Below, in pieces: positions 46,306 through 57,773 of a stretch of 64,000 nt of DNA; position 1 is the first letter of the stretch; every line of letters begins with the position of its first letter. Below the pieces are notes generated by a model. The model had not been told where the DNA came from and ran no database searches. It worked only from the letters and a program-made list of their open reading frames with translations. The DNA lies in assembly GCF_010499455.1 (NCBI RefSeq), contig NZ_JAAGOH010000016.1, positions 1 to 64,000 of the forward strand, in the 5' to 3' direction. The translations under genes and the position numbers were made by a program. The DNA is from Ideonella livida. Lineage in GTDB: Bacteria > Pseudomonadota > Gammaproteobacteria > Burkholderiales > Burkholderiaceae_C.

Positions 46306-47823
46306 ATGGCCACCCGCATCCTTTCCGATCTTCAGCAGGCCGTGCAGTGGCTGCGTGAGCAGGGCGTGCGCCGCCTGTGCACCGACAGCCGTCGCCTGCA
46401 GGCCGGAGACGCCTTCATCGCCTGGCCCGGTTTCGCGCAGGACGGACGCCGCTATGTGCTCCAGTGCCTGGCGCGTGGGGCCACGGCCTGCCTGGTCGAG
46501 GCCGAGGGCGTGGAGGCCTGGGGCTTCGACGATTCCCGCATCCGTGCCATTTCCGGCCTGAAGACCGTCACAGGACTGCTGGCCGCAGCCTTTCTGGACC
46601 ACCCCGGCGAGGCGCTCCAGGTGGTGGCCACCACCGGCACCAACGGCAAGACCTCCACCGCTTGGTGGACCGCCCAGGCCTTGGGCCTGGCGGGGCGTCC
46701 TTGCGGTGTGGTGGGCACTTTGGGCATCGGCCGTCCGCCACTGCCGGGTGGCCAGGCAGGGCAAGTCGTGGCCACGGGCCTGACCACACCGGACCCGGTC
46801 GTGCTCCAGCATGCCCTGCGCGATCTTGCAGACCAAGGCGGCGTGGCCTGTGCCCTGGAGGCCTCCTCCATCGGCATCGAAGAGCACCGCTTGGAGGGGC
46901 TGCCGATCCACGTTGCCCTGTTCACCAATTTCACCCAGGACCACCTGGACTACCACGGGGACATGGCCGCCTACTGGGCGGCCAAGCGTCGTCTGTTCAG
47001 CTGGCCCGGTCTGCGGGCAGCCGTCCTCAACGTTGACGACCCGCAAGGCGCACAGTTGGTGGCTGAACTGGCCGGCAAGGGCCTGCAGCTGTGGACCTGC
47101 TCGCTGCAGGGCGAGGCCCGCCTGGTGGCCCAGGACCTGCGGCACGAGGCGCAGGGCCTGAGCTTCACGCTTTGCGAAGGATCCCAGCAGGTGCCGGTGA
47201 GCACCGGTCTGCTGGGCGATTTCAATGCCTCCAACCTGCTGGTGGTGATCGGGGCGCTGCGGGCCCTGGGCTTGGGCTTGGCAGAGGCCGCTGCCGCTGC
47301 CGCGCGCGTCACGCCGGTGCCGGGCCGGCTACAGCGGGTGCAGCCGGGCGGCAGCCAGCAGCCCGAAGTGGTGGTGGACTATGCCCACACCCCGGATGCC
47401 CTGGAAAAGGCGATCACCGCCCTGCGACCGCTGGCACAGGCCCGCGGTGGCCGGTTGACGGTGGTCTTCGGTTGCGGGGGCAACCGCGATGCCACCAAGC
47501 GACCGCTCATGGGGGCCATTGCCGCCCGGCTGGCCGACAAGGTGGTCATCACCAGTGACAACCCGCGGGACGAGGTGCCGGCCGACATCATCGGCCAAGT
47601 ACGGGCTGGCGTGCCGCTGGGGCATGCTGCCCGGCAGGTGCTGGTGGAAGCGGACCGTCGCCTGGCCGTGGAGCAGGCCGTGCTGGCCGCTGAGGCGGCC
47701 GACGTGGTGCTGGTGGCCGGCAAGGGCCACGAGGACTACCAGGAGATCCTGGGCGTGAAGCATCCATTTTCCGACCTGTCGGTGGCCGCACAGGCCCTGC
47801 AGACCCGGGAGTCCGCCCGATGA
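46306..47823 (+). CDS. murE: UDP-MurNAc-L-Ala-D-Glu:meso-DAP ligase
   Basis: MurE (505 residues) adds meso-diaminopimelate to the peptidoglycan stem. The ATP loop is VVATTGTNGKTSTAWW. EASSIGIEEHRLEG, TNFTQDHLDYHGDM and VVDYAHTPDALEKAI follow. The DNPR motif at 418-421 (TSDNPRDE) specifies meso-DAP rather than lysine, fitting a Gram-negative cell wall. It lies 1 bp after ftsI and overlaps murF by 4 bases (ATGA). Confidence 0.97.
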   Translation: MATRILSDLQQAVQWLREQGVRRLCTDSRRLQAGDAFIAWPGFAQDGRRYVLQCLARGATACLVEAEGVEAWGFDDSRIRAISGLKTVTGLLAAAFLDHPGEALQVVATTGTNGKTSTAWWTAQALGLAGRPCGVVGTLGIGRPPLPGGQAGQVVATGLTTPDPVVLQHALRDLADQGGVACALEASSIGIEEHRLEGLPIHVALFTNFTQDHLDYHGDMAAYWAAKRRLFSWPGLRAAVLNVDDPQGAQLVAELAGKGLQLWTCSLQGEARLVAQDLRHEAQGLSFTLCEGSQQVPVSTGLLGDFNASNLLVVIGALRALGLGLAEAAAAAARVTPVPGRLQRVQPGGSQQPEVVVDYAHTPDALEKAITALRPLAQARGGRLTVVFGCGGNRDATKRPLMGAIAARLADKVVITSDNPRDEVPADIIGQVRAGVPLGHAARQVLVEADRRLAVEQAVLAAEAADVVLVAGKGHEDYQEILGVKHPFSDLSVAAQALQTRESAR

Positions 47824-49271
47824 GCGCCACGACTCCCGTCATGACCCTGGGCTGGATCCAGGCCCAGCTGCCCGGCAGCCGCCTGGTGGGTGACCCCCGG
47901 CTGCCGCTGGTGCGGGTCCACACCGACAGCCGCACCCTGGCTGCAGGCGACCTCTTCGTCGCGCTGCGCGGCGAGCGCTTTGATGCGCATGACTTTCTGG
48001 CCCAGGCCCGAGCGGCCGGTGCCACGGCCGCCCTGGCCGAACGCGGACTGGAGGCCGCCGGTCTGTCAGGCGTCGAGGTGGCCGACAGTCTGCAGGCCCT
48101 GCAACGCCTGGCGGCAGCCTGGCGCGCTGCCCAGACGCTGCCTCTGGTGGGGGTGACGGGCAGCAACGGCAAGACCACCGTCACCCAGATGGTGGCCAGC
48201 ATCCTGCGCGCCGCCCACGGTGATCTGGCCCTGGCCACCGCGGGCAACCTGAACAACCACATTGGTGTGCCTTTGACGCTGCTGCGCCTGCGGGGCCACC
48301 GGGCCGCGGTGGTCGAGATGGGCATGAACCATCCCGGCGAGATCGCCGAGCTGGCGGCGCTGGCCCGTCCCACCGTCGCCCTGGTGAACAACGCCCAGCG
48401 CGAGCACCAGGAATTCATGCACACCGTGGAAGCGGTGGCGCGGGAGAACGGGGCGGTACTCGGGTTTTTGCCTGCCGACGGGGTGGCGGTGTTTCCGGCC
48501 GCGGACGCCTATGCCCCGCTGTGGCGGGCGCTGGCCGCTGGCCGGCGGGTGCTCGACTTCGCCCTGACTGAGGACGGTGCTGCCGCGGCGGTGACCGGTC
48601 ACGGCCGGTGGGCGGTGGACCACTGGGTGGTGACCCTGGACACGCCCGTCGGCTCCGCGACCCTGGACCTGCACATTGCCGGCCTGCACAACGTTCGCAA
48701 TGCACTGGCCGCTGCGGCTGCAGCGCTGGGCGCCGGCCTGTCGTTGGCGGCGGTGGTGGCCGGTTTGTCGGCTTTCCGTCCGGTGGCAGGTCGCTCCCAG
48801 GTCCGACCCTGGCACTGGGACGGGCAGGCCCGCACCCTGGTGGACGACAGTTACAACGCCAACCCCGACTCGGTCCGCGCGGCCATCGACGTGCTGGCCG
48901 CGCTGCCCGGTCCGCGCTGGTTGCTGCTAGGCGACATGGGCGAGGTGGGTGACCAGGGGCCTGCCTTCCATGCGGAGGTGGGGGCCTATGCCGCTGCGCG
49001 CGGCATCGACCAGGTCTGGTGCAGCGGCGAGCTTTGCCGCCACGCCGCACGGGCCGCCGGCGCCATTGCCCGGCATGAGGGCCGGGTCGAGGACCTTTGC
49101 GCCGCCTTGCCGCAGGGCCTGCAGGCCCTGCAGCCGCGCTCGGTGCTGGTCAAGGGATCACGTTTCATGAAGATGGAGCGGGTGGTGGTGGCCTTGCAGG
49201 CCGCAGACACGCCCGCCCTGGCAACCGGGTCCGCGGAGGGCGGATCCCAAGGAGAAGGCCATGCTGCTTAG
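47820..49271 (+). CDS. murF: UDP-MurNAc-tripeptide:D-Ala-D-Ala ligase
   Basis: MurF (483 residues) adds D-Ala-D-Ala to complete the UDP-MurNAc-pentapeptide. The ATP loop is [38 protein letters not shown] and the C-terminal [16 protein letters not shown] with [10 protein letters not shown] are conserved. The ATG overlaps the murE stop; the end overlaps mraY by 11 bases. All this points to one polycistronic mRNA. Confidence 0.96.
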   Translation: MSATTPVMTLGWIQAQLPGSRLVGDPRLPLVRVHTDSRTLAAGDLFVALRGERFDAHDFLAQARAAGATAALAERGLEAAGLSGVEVADSLQALQRLAAAWRAAQTLPLVGVTGSNGKTTVTQMVASILRAAHGDLALATAGNLNNHIGVPLTLLRLRGHRAAVVEMGMNHPGEIAELAALARPTVALVNNAQREHQEFMHTVEAVARENGAVLGFLPADGVAVFPAADAYAPLWRALAAGRRVLDFALTEDGAAAAVTGHGRWAVDHWVVTLDTPVGSATLDLHIAGLHNVRNALAAAAAALGAGLSLAAVVAGLSAFRPVAGRSQVRPWHWDGQARTLVDDSYNANPDSVRAAIDVLAALPGPRWLLLGDMGEVGDQGPAFHAEVGAYAAARGIDQVWCSGELCRHAARAAGAIARHEGRVEDLCAALPQGLQALQPRSVLVKGSRFMKMERVVVALQAADTPALATGSAEGGSQGEGHAA

Positions 49272-50442
49272 CCTGGCGCAGTGGCTGCAGGGGCTCTACC
49301 CCGAGCAGCTGGGTTTTTTGCGGGTGTTCCAGTACATCACCTTCCGCGCGGTGATGGCGGCCATGAGCGCCCTGGTCATCGGCCTGGTGTTCGGCCCCTG
49401 GGTCATCCGTCGCCTCACCGAGCTCAAGATCGGTCAGCCCATCCGCGAGTACGGGGTGCAGACCCATCTGGCCAAGAAGGGCACGCCCACCATGGGCGGG
49501 GTGCTCATCCTCATCGGCATCGGTTTGTCCACGCTGCTGTGGGCCGACCTGTCCAATCGCTTCATCTGGGTGGTCATGGGCGTGACCCTGGGCTTCGGTG
49601 CCATTGGCTGGACCGATGACTGGCGCAAGGTCGTCAAGAAGGACCCCGAGGGCATGCGCTCGCGCGAGAAGTTCCTCTGGCAAAGCCTGATCGGCGCCGC
49701 CGCGGCCATCTACCTGGCTTTCAGCGTGTCGGAAACCTCCGCCCCCAAGGTCTGGCAACTCTTCAGCCAGTGGGTCGACAGTGGCTTCTCGCTCAACCTG
49801 CCGCCCCGCGCCGACCTGATGCTGCCCTTCTTCAAGTCCGTGAGCTACCCGCTGGGGGTGCTCGGCTTCATGGGCCTGACCTGGTTCGTGATCGTGGGCA
49901 CCAGCAACGCGGTCAATTTGACCGACGGCCTGGATGGCTTGGCCATCATGCCGGTGGTCCTAGTCTCCGGCGCCCTGGCGATCTTCGCCTATGTGGTGGG
50001 CAATGCGGTGTACTCCAAGTACCTGCTGTTCCCCTTCATCCCCGGGGCGGGTGAGCTGATGATCTTCTGCACCGCCATGGCGGGCGCAGGCTTGGCTTTC
50101 CTGTGGTTCAACGCCCACCCCGCCCAGGTCTTCATGGGTGATGTGGGGGCACTGGCGCTGGGCGGTGGCCTGGGTGCGGTGGCCGTCATCACCCGCCAGG
50201 AAATCCTGCTGGGCGTGATGGGAGGTGTCTTCGTGGCCGAGGCCCTGTCGGTCATGCTGCAGGTCAGCTGGTTCAAGTACACCAAGAAGCGCTACGGTGA
50301 GGGCCGGCGGCTGCTCAAGATGGCGCCCCTGCACCACCATTTCGAGAAGTCCGGCTGGACCGAGACGCAGGTTGTGGTGCGCTTCTGGATCATCACCATG
50401 CTGCTGTGCCTGGTGGCGCTGGCCAGCCTGAAGCTGCGCTGA
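49261..50442 (+). CDS. mraY: Phospho-MurNAc-pentapeptide translocase
   Basis: MraY (393 residues) is a ten-helix inner-membrane enzyme that transfers phospho-MurNAc-pentapeptide to undecaprenyl phosphate to form lipid I. Catalytic motifs are [12 protein letters not shown] (Asp-Asp), [15 protein letters not shown] and [13 protein letters not shown]. The HHHFEKSGW segment is also conserved. The start at 49261 lies inside the murF end. Confidence 0.97.
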   Translation: MLLSLAQWLQGLYPEQLGFLRVFQYITFRAVMAAMSALVIGLVFGPWVIRRLTELKIGQPIREYGVQTHLAKKGTPTMGGVLILIGIGLSTLLWADLSNRFIWVVMGVTLGFGAIGWTDDWRKVVKKDPEGMRSREKFLWQSLIGAAAAIYLAFSVSETSAPKVWQLFSQWVDSGFSLNLPPRADLMLPFFKSVSYPLGVLGFMGLTWFVIVGTSNAVNLTDGLDGLAIMPVVLVSGALAIFAYVVGNAVYSKYLLFPFIPGAGELMIFCTAMAGAGLAFLWFNAHPAQVFMGDVGALALGGGLGAVAVITRQEILLGVMGGVFVAEALSVMLQVSWFKYTKKRYGEGRRLLKMAPLHHHFEKSGWTETQVVVRFWIITMLLCLVALASLKLR

Positions 50443-50456
50443 GGACGGCCACCGCC

Positions 50457-52163
50457 ATGCACTTCCACGCCGCTTATCTCCAGGACCTTCCGGTGCTTAT
50501 CCTGGGCCTGGGCGACTCCGGCCTGGCCATGGCCCGCTGGTGCGCCGCGCACGGTGCGCAGGTCCGCGTCTGGGATTCCCGCGAGGCCCCGCCGCAGGCC
50601 CAGGCGCTGGCGCGCGATGTGCCGCACGCCCAGTTCTTCAGCGGTCCCCTGGAGGCCTCGGCCCTGGGCGAGACCCGGCTGCTGCTCAAGAGCCCGGGCC
50701 TCGCACCTGGCGATGCCCGCATCGCCCCCTTGCTGCACGCGGCGCAGGCCCGGGCGGTGGTGGTTCAGGGCGAGCTTGACCTCTTCGCGCGTGCCCTGGC
50801 CGAGTTGCGGGCTGCGGTCGCGTATGCGCCGCAGGTGCTGGCCATCACCGGCACCAATGGCAAAACCACCACCACCTCGCTCACCGCCCAGCTGGTGGAG
50901 CGAGCGGGTCGGCGCGTGGGTCTGGCAGGCAACATCGGCCCGACCTTGTTGGATACCCTGGCACATGCCCTGGCGTCCGAGCCGGAGCCGGCCCCGGCCC
51001 CGGCCCCGCCGGTTGACGAACTGCCGCTGGGTGACCTGCAGGCCGAGCCTGGGGTGGACGACCCCTTCGATGCCCCGGACGAGGCCACTGCCGACGCGGC
51101 GGGTCTTGCCGAATCGGCGGTTGTCGTCCCAGCGCCCCGTCCCCGTTTCTCGGTCCTGCCCGAGGTCTGGGTGCTGGAGCTGTCCAGCTTCCAGCTCGAC
51201 GGCGTGCAGGGCTTCGAGCCCAGCGCCGGCACCGTGCTCAACATCACCCAGGACCACCTGGACTGGCATGGCGGCATGGCCGCTTATGCCCAGGCAAAGT
51301 CCCGCGTCTTTGGGGAACAGGCGGTCATGGTTGTCAACCGTGACGATCCGCTGGTCGAGGCCATGGTGCCCGCGCCGCAATGGGTCAGTGGTGGTCGGGG
51401 CCGTCCGCGCCGCCTGCAGGGGCGTGCCGTTTGCCGTTTCGGCCTGGACGCGCCGCGCCAACCCGGTGACTTCGGGCTGGTGGTCGAGTCCGGCATGGCC
51501 TGGCTGGTCCGGGCGCAGCCGCTGGAGCAGGGTGTCCGACCCGAGGACGCCGAGCTGCGGCTGCAGCGCCTGATGCCGGCCGATGCCCTGCGCATCCGCG
51601 GCCGCCACAACGCCGCCAATGCGCTGGCGGCCCTGGCTCTGGCCACGGCCATCGGCTGTCCGCTGGCGCCCATGCTGCACGGCTTGCGTGAGTACCGTGG
51701 CGAGCCTCACCGCGTGGAGCTGGTGGGGCAGGTGGGCGGGGTGGAAGCCTTTGACGACAGCAAGGGCACCAACGTGGGGGCCACGGTGGCCGCGCTCAAC
51801 GGGCTGGGCGCCGACCGCGGCACCAGCCGCCTGGTGCTGATCCTCGGCGGCGACGGCAAGGGCCAGGACTTCACCCCCCTGGCAGAGCCCGTGGCGCGCC
51901 ATGTCCGCGCTGTGGCGCTGATCGGGCGGGACGCCCCCGCCATTGCCCAGGCCCTGGCCCACACCGATGTGCCCCTGCACACCTTGCCCACCCTGGAGGA
52001 GGCCACCGCCTGGTGTTTCGCCCAGGCATTGCCTGGAGATGCTGTGCTGCTCAGCCCGGCTTGCGCCAGCCTGGACATGTTCCGCCACTACGGGCATCGC
52101 GCGCAGGTCTTCATTGAGGCGGTCCAGGCCTTGGCGCTGGAGCGAGGGGAGCTGCTGGCATGA
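50457..52163 (+). CDS. murD: UDP-MurNAc-L-alanine:D-glutamate ligase with an inserted linker
   Basis: MurD (568 residues) adds D-glutamate. Motifs are [64 protein letters not shown] and DDSKGTNVGA. It is about 100 residues longer than most MurD proteins. A Pro/Ala/Glu/Asp-rich stretch of about 60 residues (around 173-233) lies between GNIGPTLLD and VWVLELSSFQ, inside the central ATPase domain. The rest is intact and the frame is unbroken, so it should be active. It overlaps ftsW by 4 bases. Confidence 0.95.
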   Translation: MHFHAAYLQDLPVLILGLGDSGLAMARWCAAHGAQVRVWDSREAPPQAQALARDVPHAQFFSGPLEASALGETRLLLKSPGLAPGDARIAPLLHAAQARAVVVQGELDLFARALAELRAAVAYAPQVLAITGTNGKTTTTSLTAQLVERAGRRVGLAGNIGPTLLDTLAHALASEPEPAPAPAPPVDELPLGDLQAEPGVDDPFDAPDEATADAAGLAESAVVVPAPRPRFSVLPEVWVLELSSFQLDGVQGFEPSAGTVLNITQDHLDWHGGMAAYAQAKSRVFGEQAVMVVNRDDPLVEAMVPAPQWVSGGRGRPRRLQGRAVCRFGLDAPRQPGDFGLVVESGMAWLVRAQPLEQGVRPEDAELRLQRLMPADALRIRGRHNAANALAALALATAIGCPLAPMLHGLREYRGEPHRVELVGQVGGVEAFDDSKGTNVGATVAALNGLGADRGTSRLVLILGGDGKGQDFTPLAEPVARHVRAVALIGRDAPAIAQALAHTDVPLHTLPTLEEATAWCFAQALPGDAVLLSPACASLDMFRHYGHRAQVFIEAVQALALERGELLA

Positions 52164-53419
52164 GTACCCCGACATGGCGTGAACGGTGGCAGGACTGGCG
52201 CACGCGCCTGGCCGCACAGCTGAGTCCGGAGGGCGGACAGGGCCTGCCCATTGCCCAGTGGATGCCGGCCGGCTTGAACGCACCGGTCAGCCCACGGGGT
52301 TTTGATCAAGGCCTGGTGTGGGTGTCCCTGTCCCTGATCATGCTGGGCATCGTGATGGTCTATTCCGCCTCCGTGGCCCTGCCGGATGGGCCTCGCTTTG
52401 CGGGTTACACCGAGCTGTATTTCCTGACCCGGCAGACGATCGCGGCCGGTCTGGGGGCGGTGTTGGCCCTGCTGGCGGTGCGGGTGCCCATCGCGGTGTG
52501 GCAGAAGATCACCCCGTGGCTCTTCATCTTCACCCTCGTCCTGCTGGTGGGGGTGCTGCTGTTCGGCACCAATGTCAACAAGTCCAAGCGCTGGATCCGC
52601 GTGGCAGGCTTCAATTTCCAGCCCAGCGAGTTGGCCAAGCTCACCATGGCCATGTACGCCGCCAGCTACATGGTGCGCAAGATGGACCTCAAGGAGAGCT
52701 TCACCCGCGCGGTGCTGCCGATGGCGGCCGCCCTGGCCGTCTTGGGGGTGCTGCTCCTGGCTGAGCCAGACATGGGTGCCTTTGTTGTCATTTCCGCGGT
52801 TGCGCTGGGGGTGCTCTTCCTGGGGGGGGTGAACGGCAAGGGCTTCATCATCAGCGCCCTGGTGCTCCTGGCGGCCTTCGCCGGCATGATCTTCACCAGC
52901 GAAGAGCGTATGAGTCGACTGAAGTCGACCTACAACCCTTTCGAGAAGAGCAATGCCGCGGGGCCTTCCTATCAGCTGGTGCAGTCCCTGATGGCCTTCG
53001 GGCGGGGTGAGTGGTCGGGCGCCGGCCTGGGCGGATCCCTGGGCAAGCTGCATTACCTGCCCGAGGCCCATACCGACTTCCTGCTGGCCATCACCGGCGA
53101 GGAGCTGGGCCTGGTGGGGGTGACCGTTGTCATCGCCGCCTTCTTCTGGCTCACCCGCCGCATGTTCGTCATCGGCCGGCAAGCCATCCGCCTGGACCGG
53201 GTCTATGCCGGGCTTTTGGCGCAAGGCATCGGCATCTGGTTCGCCGTGCAGGCCCTCATCAACATGGGCGTCAACCTGGGGGCGCTGCCCACCAAGGGCC
53301 TGACCCTGCCCATGCTCAGCTATGGGGGCTCCGGCCTGGTGCTCAACATGGTGGCCCTGGCCATCGTGCTGCGGGTGGATGTCGAGAACCGTCAGCTCAG
53401 CCACGGGGGGCGCGTATGA
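52160..53419 (+). CDS. ftsW: Septal peptidoglycan polymerase FtsW
   Basis: FtsW (419 residues) is a SEDS-family glycosyltransferase with about ten membrane helices. It has a cytoplasmic N-terminal extension of about 45 residues. Family motifs are [51 protein letters not shown] and the final [15 protein letters not shown]. It polymerises lipid II with FtsI at the septum. Its ATG overlaps the murD stop and its TGA overlaps the murG ATG. Confidence 0.96.
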   Translation: MSTPTWRERWQDWRTRLAAQLSPEGGQGLPIAQWMPAGLNAPVSPRGFDQGLVWVSLSLIMLGIVMVYSASVALPDGPRFAGYTELYFLTRQTIAAGLGAVLALLAVRVPIAVWQKITPWLFIFTLVLLVGVLLFGTNVNKSKRWIRVAGFNFQPSELAKLTMAMYAASYMVRKMDLKESFTRAVLPMAAALAVLGVLLLAEPDMGAFVVISAVALGVLFLGGVNGKGFIISALVLLAAFAGMIFTSEERMSRLKSTYNPFEKSNAAGPSYQLVQSLMAFGRGEWSGAGLGGSLGKLHYLPEAHTDFLLAITGEELGLVGVTVVIAAFFWLTRRMFVIGRQAIRLDRVYAGLLAQGIGIWFAVQALINMGVNLGALPTKGLTLPMLSYGGSGLVLNMVALAIVLRVDVENRQLSHGGRV

Positions 53420-54501
53420 GCCCGCGCGCACGCCACCTGGTCATCATGGCCGCCGGCACGGGCGGGCACGTCATGCCCGGCCTGGCCGTGGCCCGCGAGA
53501 TGCAGGCCCGCGGGTGGACCGTGAGCTGGCTGGGCACGGCCGGCGGCATGGAAAACCGCCTGGTGCCGCCCAGCGGCATCCCCATGGACTCGCTGGCCTT
53601 CTCCGGCCTGCGTGGCAAGGGCCTGCTGCACACCCTGGGCGGTGCCCTGCGCCTGGTGGTCGGCACGTGGCGCTCCTGGCGCCTGCTGGGCCAGCGTCGG
53701 GCCGATGCTGTGTTGGGCATGGGTGGCTATGTCTGCTTCCCGGGCGGGGTGGCGGCAGCGGCACGGCGGCTGCCGCTGGTGCTGGTCAATGCCGACGCGG
53801 CGCTGTTGATGAGCAACAAGGCGCTGCTGCCCGTGGCCCGCACCGTGGCCTTTGGCTTTGAGGGGCCGGACGCCCGGCGCGTGCGCCAGGCGGTGGTCAG
53901 CGGCAACCCGGTGCGCGCGGAGATCGAGGCCATTGCCCCTCCGGCCCAGCGCCTGGCGGGCCGTGAGGGCCCGCTGCGGGTGCTGGTGGTGGGCGGCAGC
54001 CTGGGCGCCAAGGTGCTCAACGAAGTGGTCCCCGCCGCCCTCAGCCAACTGCCGGTGTCGCAGCGCCCGGTGGTGACGCACCAGACCGGTCTGGCCCAGC
54101 ACGATGAAGTGCGCGGCCGCTACGCCACCCTGGGCGTGCAGGCGGAGGTGCTGCCCTTCATCGACGACATGGCTGTGCGTCTGTCGGGGTGCGACCTGAT
54201 CGTCTGCCGTGCCGGCGCCATCACCGTGAGCGAGCTGTGCACTGCGGGCGTGCCTTCCGTGCTGGTGCCGCTGGTGGTGAGCACCACCTCGCACCAGCGC
54301 GACAACGCCGCGCTGATGGCCGCCCAGGGCGCAGCGCTGCACCTGCCCCAGGCGGAACTGGATCCCGGACGGCTGGCGGCCCTGCTGCAGGGCCTGACCC
54401 GTCCGCAACTGTTGGACATGGCCCTGCGGGCCCGCGCGCTGGCCCGGCCGCGCGCAGCTGCCGCGGTGGCCGATGAGATTGAAAAGGTGGTGTCGGCATG
54501 A
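53416..54501 (+). CDS. murG: UDP-GlcNAc:lipid I N-acetylglucosaminyltransferase
   Basis: MurG (361 residues) converts lipid I to lipid II on the inner face of the membrane. N-terminal [20 protein letters not shown] is the first G-loop. [27 protein letters not shown] and [24 protein letters not shown] follow. The usual acceptor-binding histidine region (QN/HQ) reads [12 protein letters not shown]. Coupled by ATGA to both neighbours. Confidence 0.96.
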   Translation: MSPRARHLVIMAAGTGGHVMPGLAVAREMQARGWTVSWLGTAGGMENRLVPPSGIPMDSLAFSGLRGKGLLHTLGGALRLVVGTWRSWRLLGQRRADAVLGMGGYVCFPGGVAAAARRLPLVLVNADAALLMSNKALLPVARTVAFGFEGPDARRVRQAVVSGNPVRAEIEAIAPPAQRLAGREGPLRVLVVGGSLGAKVLNEVVPAALSQLPVSQRPVVTHQTGLAQHDEVRGRYATLGVQAEVLPFIDDMAVRLSGCDLIVCRAGAITVSELCTAGVPSVLVPLVVSTTSHQRDNAALMAAQGAALHLPQAELDPGRLAALLQGLTRPQLLDMALRARALARPRAAAAVADEIEKVVSA

Positions 54502-55925
54502 AGCACGCCGTCAAGCACATCCATTTCGTGGGCGTCGGTGGTGCCGGCATGAGCGGCATCGCCGAGATCCTGCACAACCTCGGCTTCACCGTCTCGGGTT
54601 CGGACCAGGCCGACAGCGCGGTGACGCGCCGTCTGGCCGAGCTGGGCATCCGCATCCATGTGGGCCATGACGCCGCCCACATCGCCGGGGCCGAGGCGGT
54701 GGTCACCTCCACGGCGGTCAAGGGCGACAACCCCGAGGTCATCGCCGCCCGCGCGCGGCGCGTGCCGGTGGTGCCTCGCGCAGTGATGCTGGCCGAGCTC
54801 ATGCGCCTGCGCAAAGGTATCGCCATCGCCGGCACCCATGGCAAGACCACCACCACCTCGCTGGTCACCAGCGTGCTGGCCGAAGCCGGTCTGGACCCCA
54901 CTTTTGTCATCGGCGGCAAGCTCAACTCCGCCGGCGCCAACTCGGCCCTGGGCAAGGGCGAGTTCATCGTGGTCGAGGCCGACGAGTCCGACGCTTCCTT
55001 CCTCAACCTCATGCCGGTGCTCTCGGTCGTCACCAACATCGACGCCGACCACATGGACACCTACGGCCATGACTTCGCCCGCCTCAAGCAGGCCTTCGTG
55101 GACTTCCTGCACCGCATGCCCTTCTACGGCGCGGCCATCCTGTGCGGCGACGATCCGGGCGTGAAGAGCATCATCCCGCTGGTCTCCCGGCCGGTGGTGA
55201 CCTATGGCTTCGGTGCCGATGTCCAGGTGCGCGCGGTCGATGTGCAGGCGCTGCCCGGCGGGCAGATGCGCTTTGTGTGCCAGCGCCGCAACGGCGTGGT
55301 CATGCCTGACCTGCACATCACCCTGAACTTGCCGGGTGAGCACAACGTCCTCAATGCCTTGGCGGTCATCGCCGTGGCCACCGAGCTGGAACTGCCTGAC
55401 GAGCCCATCGTGCGGGCCCTGGCGGCCTTCAGCGGCGTGGGTCGGCGCTTCCAGCGTCACGGTGACCTGCCGGCTGCCGGCGGCGGCGTCTTCACCCTGA
55501 TCGACGACTATGGTCATCATCCGGTCGAGATGGCCGCCGTGATCGCCGCCGCGCGCGGCGCCTTCCCGGGCCGCCGTCTGGTCCTGGCCTTCCAGCCGCA
55601 CCGCTACACCCGCACCCGTGACTGCTTCGAGGACTTCGTCAAGGTCATGGGTCAGGCCGATGCGGTGCTGCTGACCGAGGTGTATGCGGCCGGCGAGTCG
55701 CCCGTCGTGGCGGCCGATGGCCGCGCCCTGACCCGCGCCCTGCGCGTGGCGGGCCGGGTGGATCCGGTTTTCGTGGACGAGGTGGCCGAGCTGCCGGCCC
55801 GCATCGCCGAGTTCTCGCGTGATGGCGATGTGGTCATTGCCATGGGCGCGGGCTCCATCGGTGCGGTGCCGGGCAAGGTGGTGGACCTGCTGGGCGGGGC
55901 GCGCGCGGCGACCCCCGGCACCTGA
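54498..55925 (+). CDS. murC: UDP-MurNAc:L-alanine ligase
   Basis: MurC (475 residues) adds the first amino acid, L-alanine. It has the N-terminal UDP-binding [17 protein letters not shown], the ATP loop [38 protein letters not shown] and [13 protein letters not shown]. The HRYTRT motif in the C-terminal domain is conserved. Its ATG overlaps the murG stop; ddl follows 3 bp later. Confidence 0.97.
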   Translation: MKHAVKHIHFVGVGGAGMSGIAEILHNLGFTVSGSDQADSAVTRRLAELGIRIHVGHDAAHIAGAEAVVTSTAVKGDNPEVIAARARRVPVVPRAVMLAELMRLRKGIAIAGTHGKTTTTSLVTSVLAEAGLDPTFVIGGKLNSAGANSALGKGEFIVVEADESDASFLNLMPVLSVVTNIDADHMDTYGHDFARLKQAFVDFLHRMPFYGAAILCGDDPGVKSIIPLVSRPVVTYGFGADVQVRAVDVQALPGGQMRFVCQRRNGVVMPDLHITLNLPGEHNVLNALAVIAVATELELPDEPIVRALAAFSGVGRRFQRHGDLPAAGGGVFTLIDDYGHHPVEMAAVIAAARGAFPGRRLVLAFQPHRYTRTRDCFEDFVKVMGQADAVLLTEVYAAGESPVVAADGRALTRALRVAGRVDPVFVDEVAELPARIAEFSRDGDVVIAMGAGSIGAVPGKVVDLLGGARAATPGT

Positions 55926-55928
55926 GGC

Positions 55929-56948
55929 ATGAGGCCTGACGAGATGACTTCCCCCCTGTTTCCCATTCCTGACGAGCGCGACGTCGCGCATCGGGCCGCC
56001 CGCCTGGGCAAGGTGGCGGTGCTGCTGGGCGGCACCTCGGCCGAGCGACCCGTCTCCCTGATGTCCGGCCAAGGCGTGCTGGAGGCGCTGCGCTCGCTGG
56101 GCGTGGACGCCCATGCCTTTGATCCTGCCGAGCGCGACCTGGCGGAGCTCAAGCGCGAAGGTTTTGCACGTTGCTTCATCGCCCTGCATGGCCGGCACGG
56201 CGAGGACGGCACGGTCCAGGGCGCACTGGAGCTGCTGGGCTTGCCCTACACCGGCTCGGGTGTGATGGCCAGCGCCATCGCCATGGACAAGGTCATGACC
56301 AAGCGCCTGTGGCAGTCGGCGGGTCTGCCCGTGCCGCGTGGCTTGGTGCTGGACGGCGCTCACCACCGCCGCGAGGACACCCGCAGCGTGCCCGACAGCC
56401 TGGGCTTGCCGCTGATCGTCAAGCCGGCGCGCGAAGGCTCGTCCTTTGGCGTGACCAAGGTGCAAGGTTATTCGCAGATGCAGGAGGCCGTGAACCTGGC
56501 CGCCGGCTTTGATGCCGACGTGATCTGCGAGGAATTCATCGAGGGTGAAGAAGTCACCTGCGCCGTGCTCGGCCAGGGTGACGACGCGGTGGCCTTGCCG
56601 GTCATCCGCATCCAGGCACCCGACGGCAACTATGACTTCGAGCACAAGTACGTCTCAGACGACACTCGCTACCTGTGTCCGAGCGGTTTGCCCGAAGCCG
56701 AGGAGCGCGAGATTCAGCGGCTGGTGGTGCAGGCCTACCGACTGCTCGGCTGCCGTGGTTGGGGACGCGCCGATCTGATGATCCGGGCCCGTGACCGCCA
56801 ACCCTACCTCCTGGAGATGAACACCTCGCCGGGCATGACCAGCCACTCGCTGGTGCCCAAGTCGGCCCAGGCCGTGGGCCTGGACTATCCGCACCTGTGC
56901 CTGCATCTGCTGCAGGCGGCCAGCCTGGACACGCCCAGCCGCCGCTGA
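55929..56948 (+). CDS. ddl: D-alanine:D-alanine ligase
   Basis: Ddl (339 residues) is an ATP-grasp enzyme that makes D-Ala-D-Ala for MurF. The catalytic Glu lies in [19 protein letters not shown], where the usual SAEREVS reads SAERPVS. Other parts are [45 protein letters not shown] and [16 protein letters not shown]. An in-frame ATG at 55944 (MTSPLFPIP) is an alternative start. The gene corresponds to ddlB of the E. coli cluster. Confidence 0.96.
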   Translation: MRPDEMTSPLFPIPDERDVAHRAARLGKVAVLLGGTSAERPVSLMSGQGVLEALRSLGVDAHAFDPAERDLAELKREGFARCFIALHGRHGEDGTVQGALELLGLPYTGSGVMASAIAMDKVMTKRLWQSAGLPVPRGLVLDGAHHRREDTRSVPDSLGLPLIVKPAREGSSFGVTKVQGYSQMQEAVNLAAGFDADVICEEFIEGEEVTCAVLGQGDDAVALPVIRIQAPDGNYDFEHKYVSDDTRYLCPSGLPEAEEREIQRLVVQAYRLLGCRGWGRADLMIRARDRQPYLLEMNTSPGMTSHSLVPKSAQAVGLDYPHLCLHLLQAASLDTPSRR

Positions 56949-56972
56949 GGCGGCCGCGACCTGCCATTTCCC

Positions 56973-57773
56973 ATGACCCGCGTCGACACCCCTTCCACCA
57001 GCCTGCCGCTGGACCTGCGCCTGATGCGCCAGGCCACGCGCGCCGTGTGGTGGCTGCTCGCCCTGCTGGGCCTGGCGGCGGCCGGGGTGTGGGTGGCCCA
57101 TCGGCCGGTGTTCGACTTTGGCGGCATCCAGATCCAGGGCCAGCTGCAGCGCAGCGCGGTGGCCGACCTGCGCGCCAGTGTCCTGCCGCAGTTGGCGGGT
57201 AATTTCGTGACGATGGATCTGCAGCGGACCCGGGAGGTCTTCGAGTCGGCGCCTTGGATCCGCCGGGCGGTGGTGCGTCGCGTGTTTCCCAACCGCCTGC
57301 TGGTGGTGGTGGAAGAGCACCAGCCCGTCGCGCTGTGGCGCGAGCCCGGCGAGCCCGACCGCCTGCTCAACCACCTGGGCGAGGTCTTCGAGGCGGACCT
57401 GGGTGAGGTGGATGGCCTGCCCACCCTGGAGGGGGGGGCCGGACAGGCGGGGCGCCTGCTGGACATGTACCGCATGCTGCAGCACCGTCTGCGGGCGCTC
57501 GACAGCGCACCGGTGCGTGTCAGCCTCAGCGGCCGGGGGGCCTGGGAGACCGAGCTGCGCAACGGCGAGGTCATCGTGCTGGGCCAAGGCAACGAGGCCC
57601 AGGTGCTGGGCCGGCTGGATACGTTCATGGCCACGCTCAGCCAGGTGCTTGCCCGCGGCGGCAGCGCCACCTGGGTGCGTGCGGATCTGCGCTACCGCAA
57701 CGGCTACGCAGTGCAATGGAAGCCGCAGCCGACCGAATCCGGTCGGCGTGGCGCACAGGGACATCGAGGGTGA
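56973..57773 (+). CDS. ftsQ: Cell division protein FtsQ
   Basis: FtsQ (266 residues) is a bitopic divisome protein with one helix (residues about 24-42). A POTRA domain follows (FDFGGIQIQGQLQRSAVADL to FVTMDLQRTREVFE). The beta domain includes WIRRAVVRRVFPNRLLVVVEEHQPVALW and WVRADLRYRNGYAVQW. It recruits FtsL and FtsB. The stop overlaps the ftsA start by one base. Confidence 0.94.
   Translation: MTRVDTPSTSLPLDLRLMRQATRAVWWLLALLGLAAAGVWVAHRPVFDFGGIQIQGQLQRSAVADLRASVLPQLAGNFVTMDLQRTREVFESAPWIRRAVVRRVFPNRLLVVVEEHQPVALWREPGEPDRLLNHLGEVFEADLGEVDGLPTLEGGAGQAGRLLDMYRMLQHRLRALDSAPVRVSLSGRGAWETELRNGEVIVLGQGNEAQVLGRLDTFMATLSQVLARGGSATWVRADLRYRNGYAVQWKPQPTESGRRGAQGHRG

Noticed and set aside
55974-56075. 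Loss of a catalytic residue in Ddl (SAERPVS instead of SAEREVS)
   Set aside because: The catalytic Glu is the one in SAER and is still present; the changed position is the following one.
54120-56645. Minus-strand open frame of about 840 codons across murG, murC and ddl
   Set aside because: Antisense to three overlapping essential genes and without recognisable motifs.
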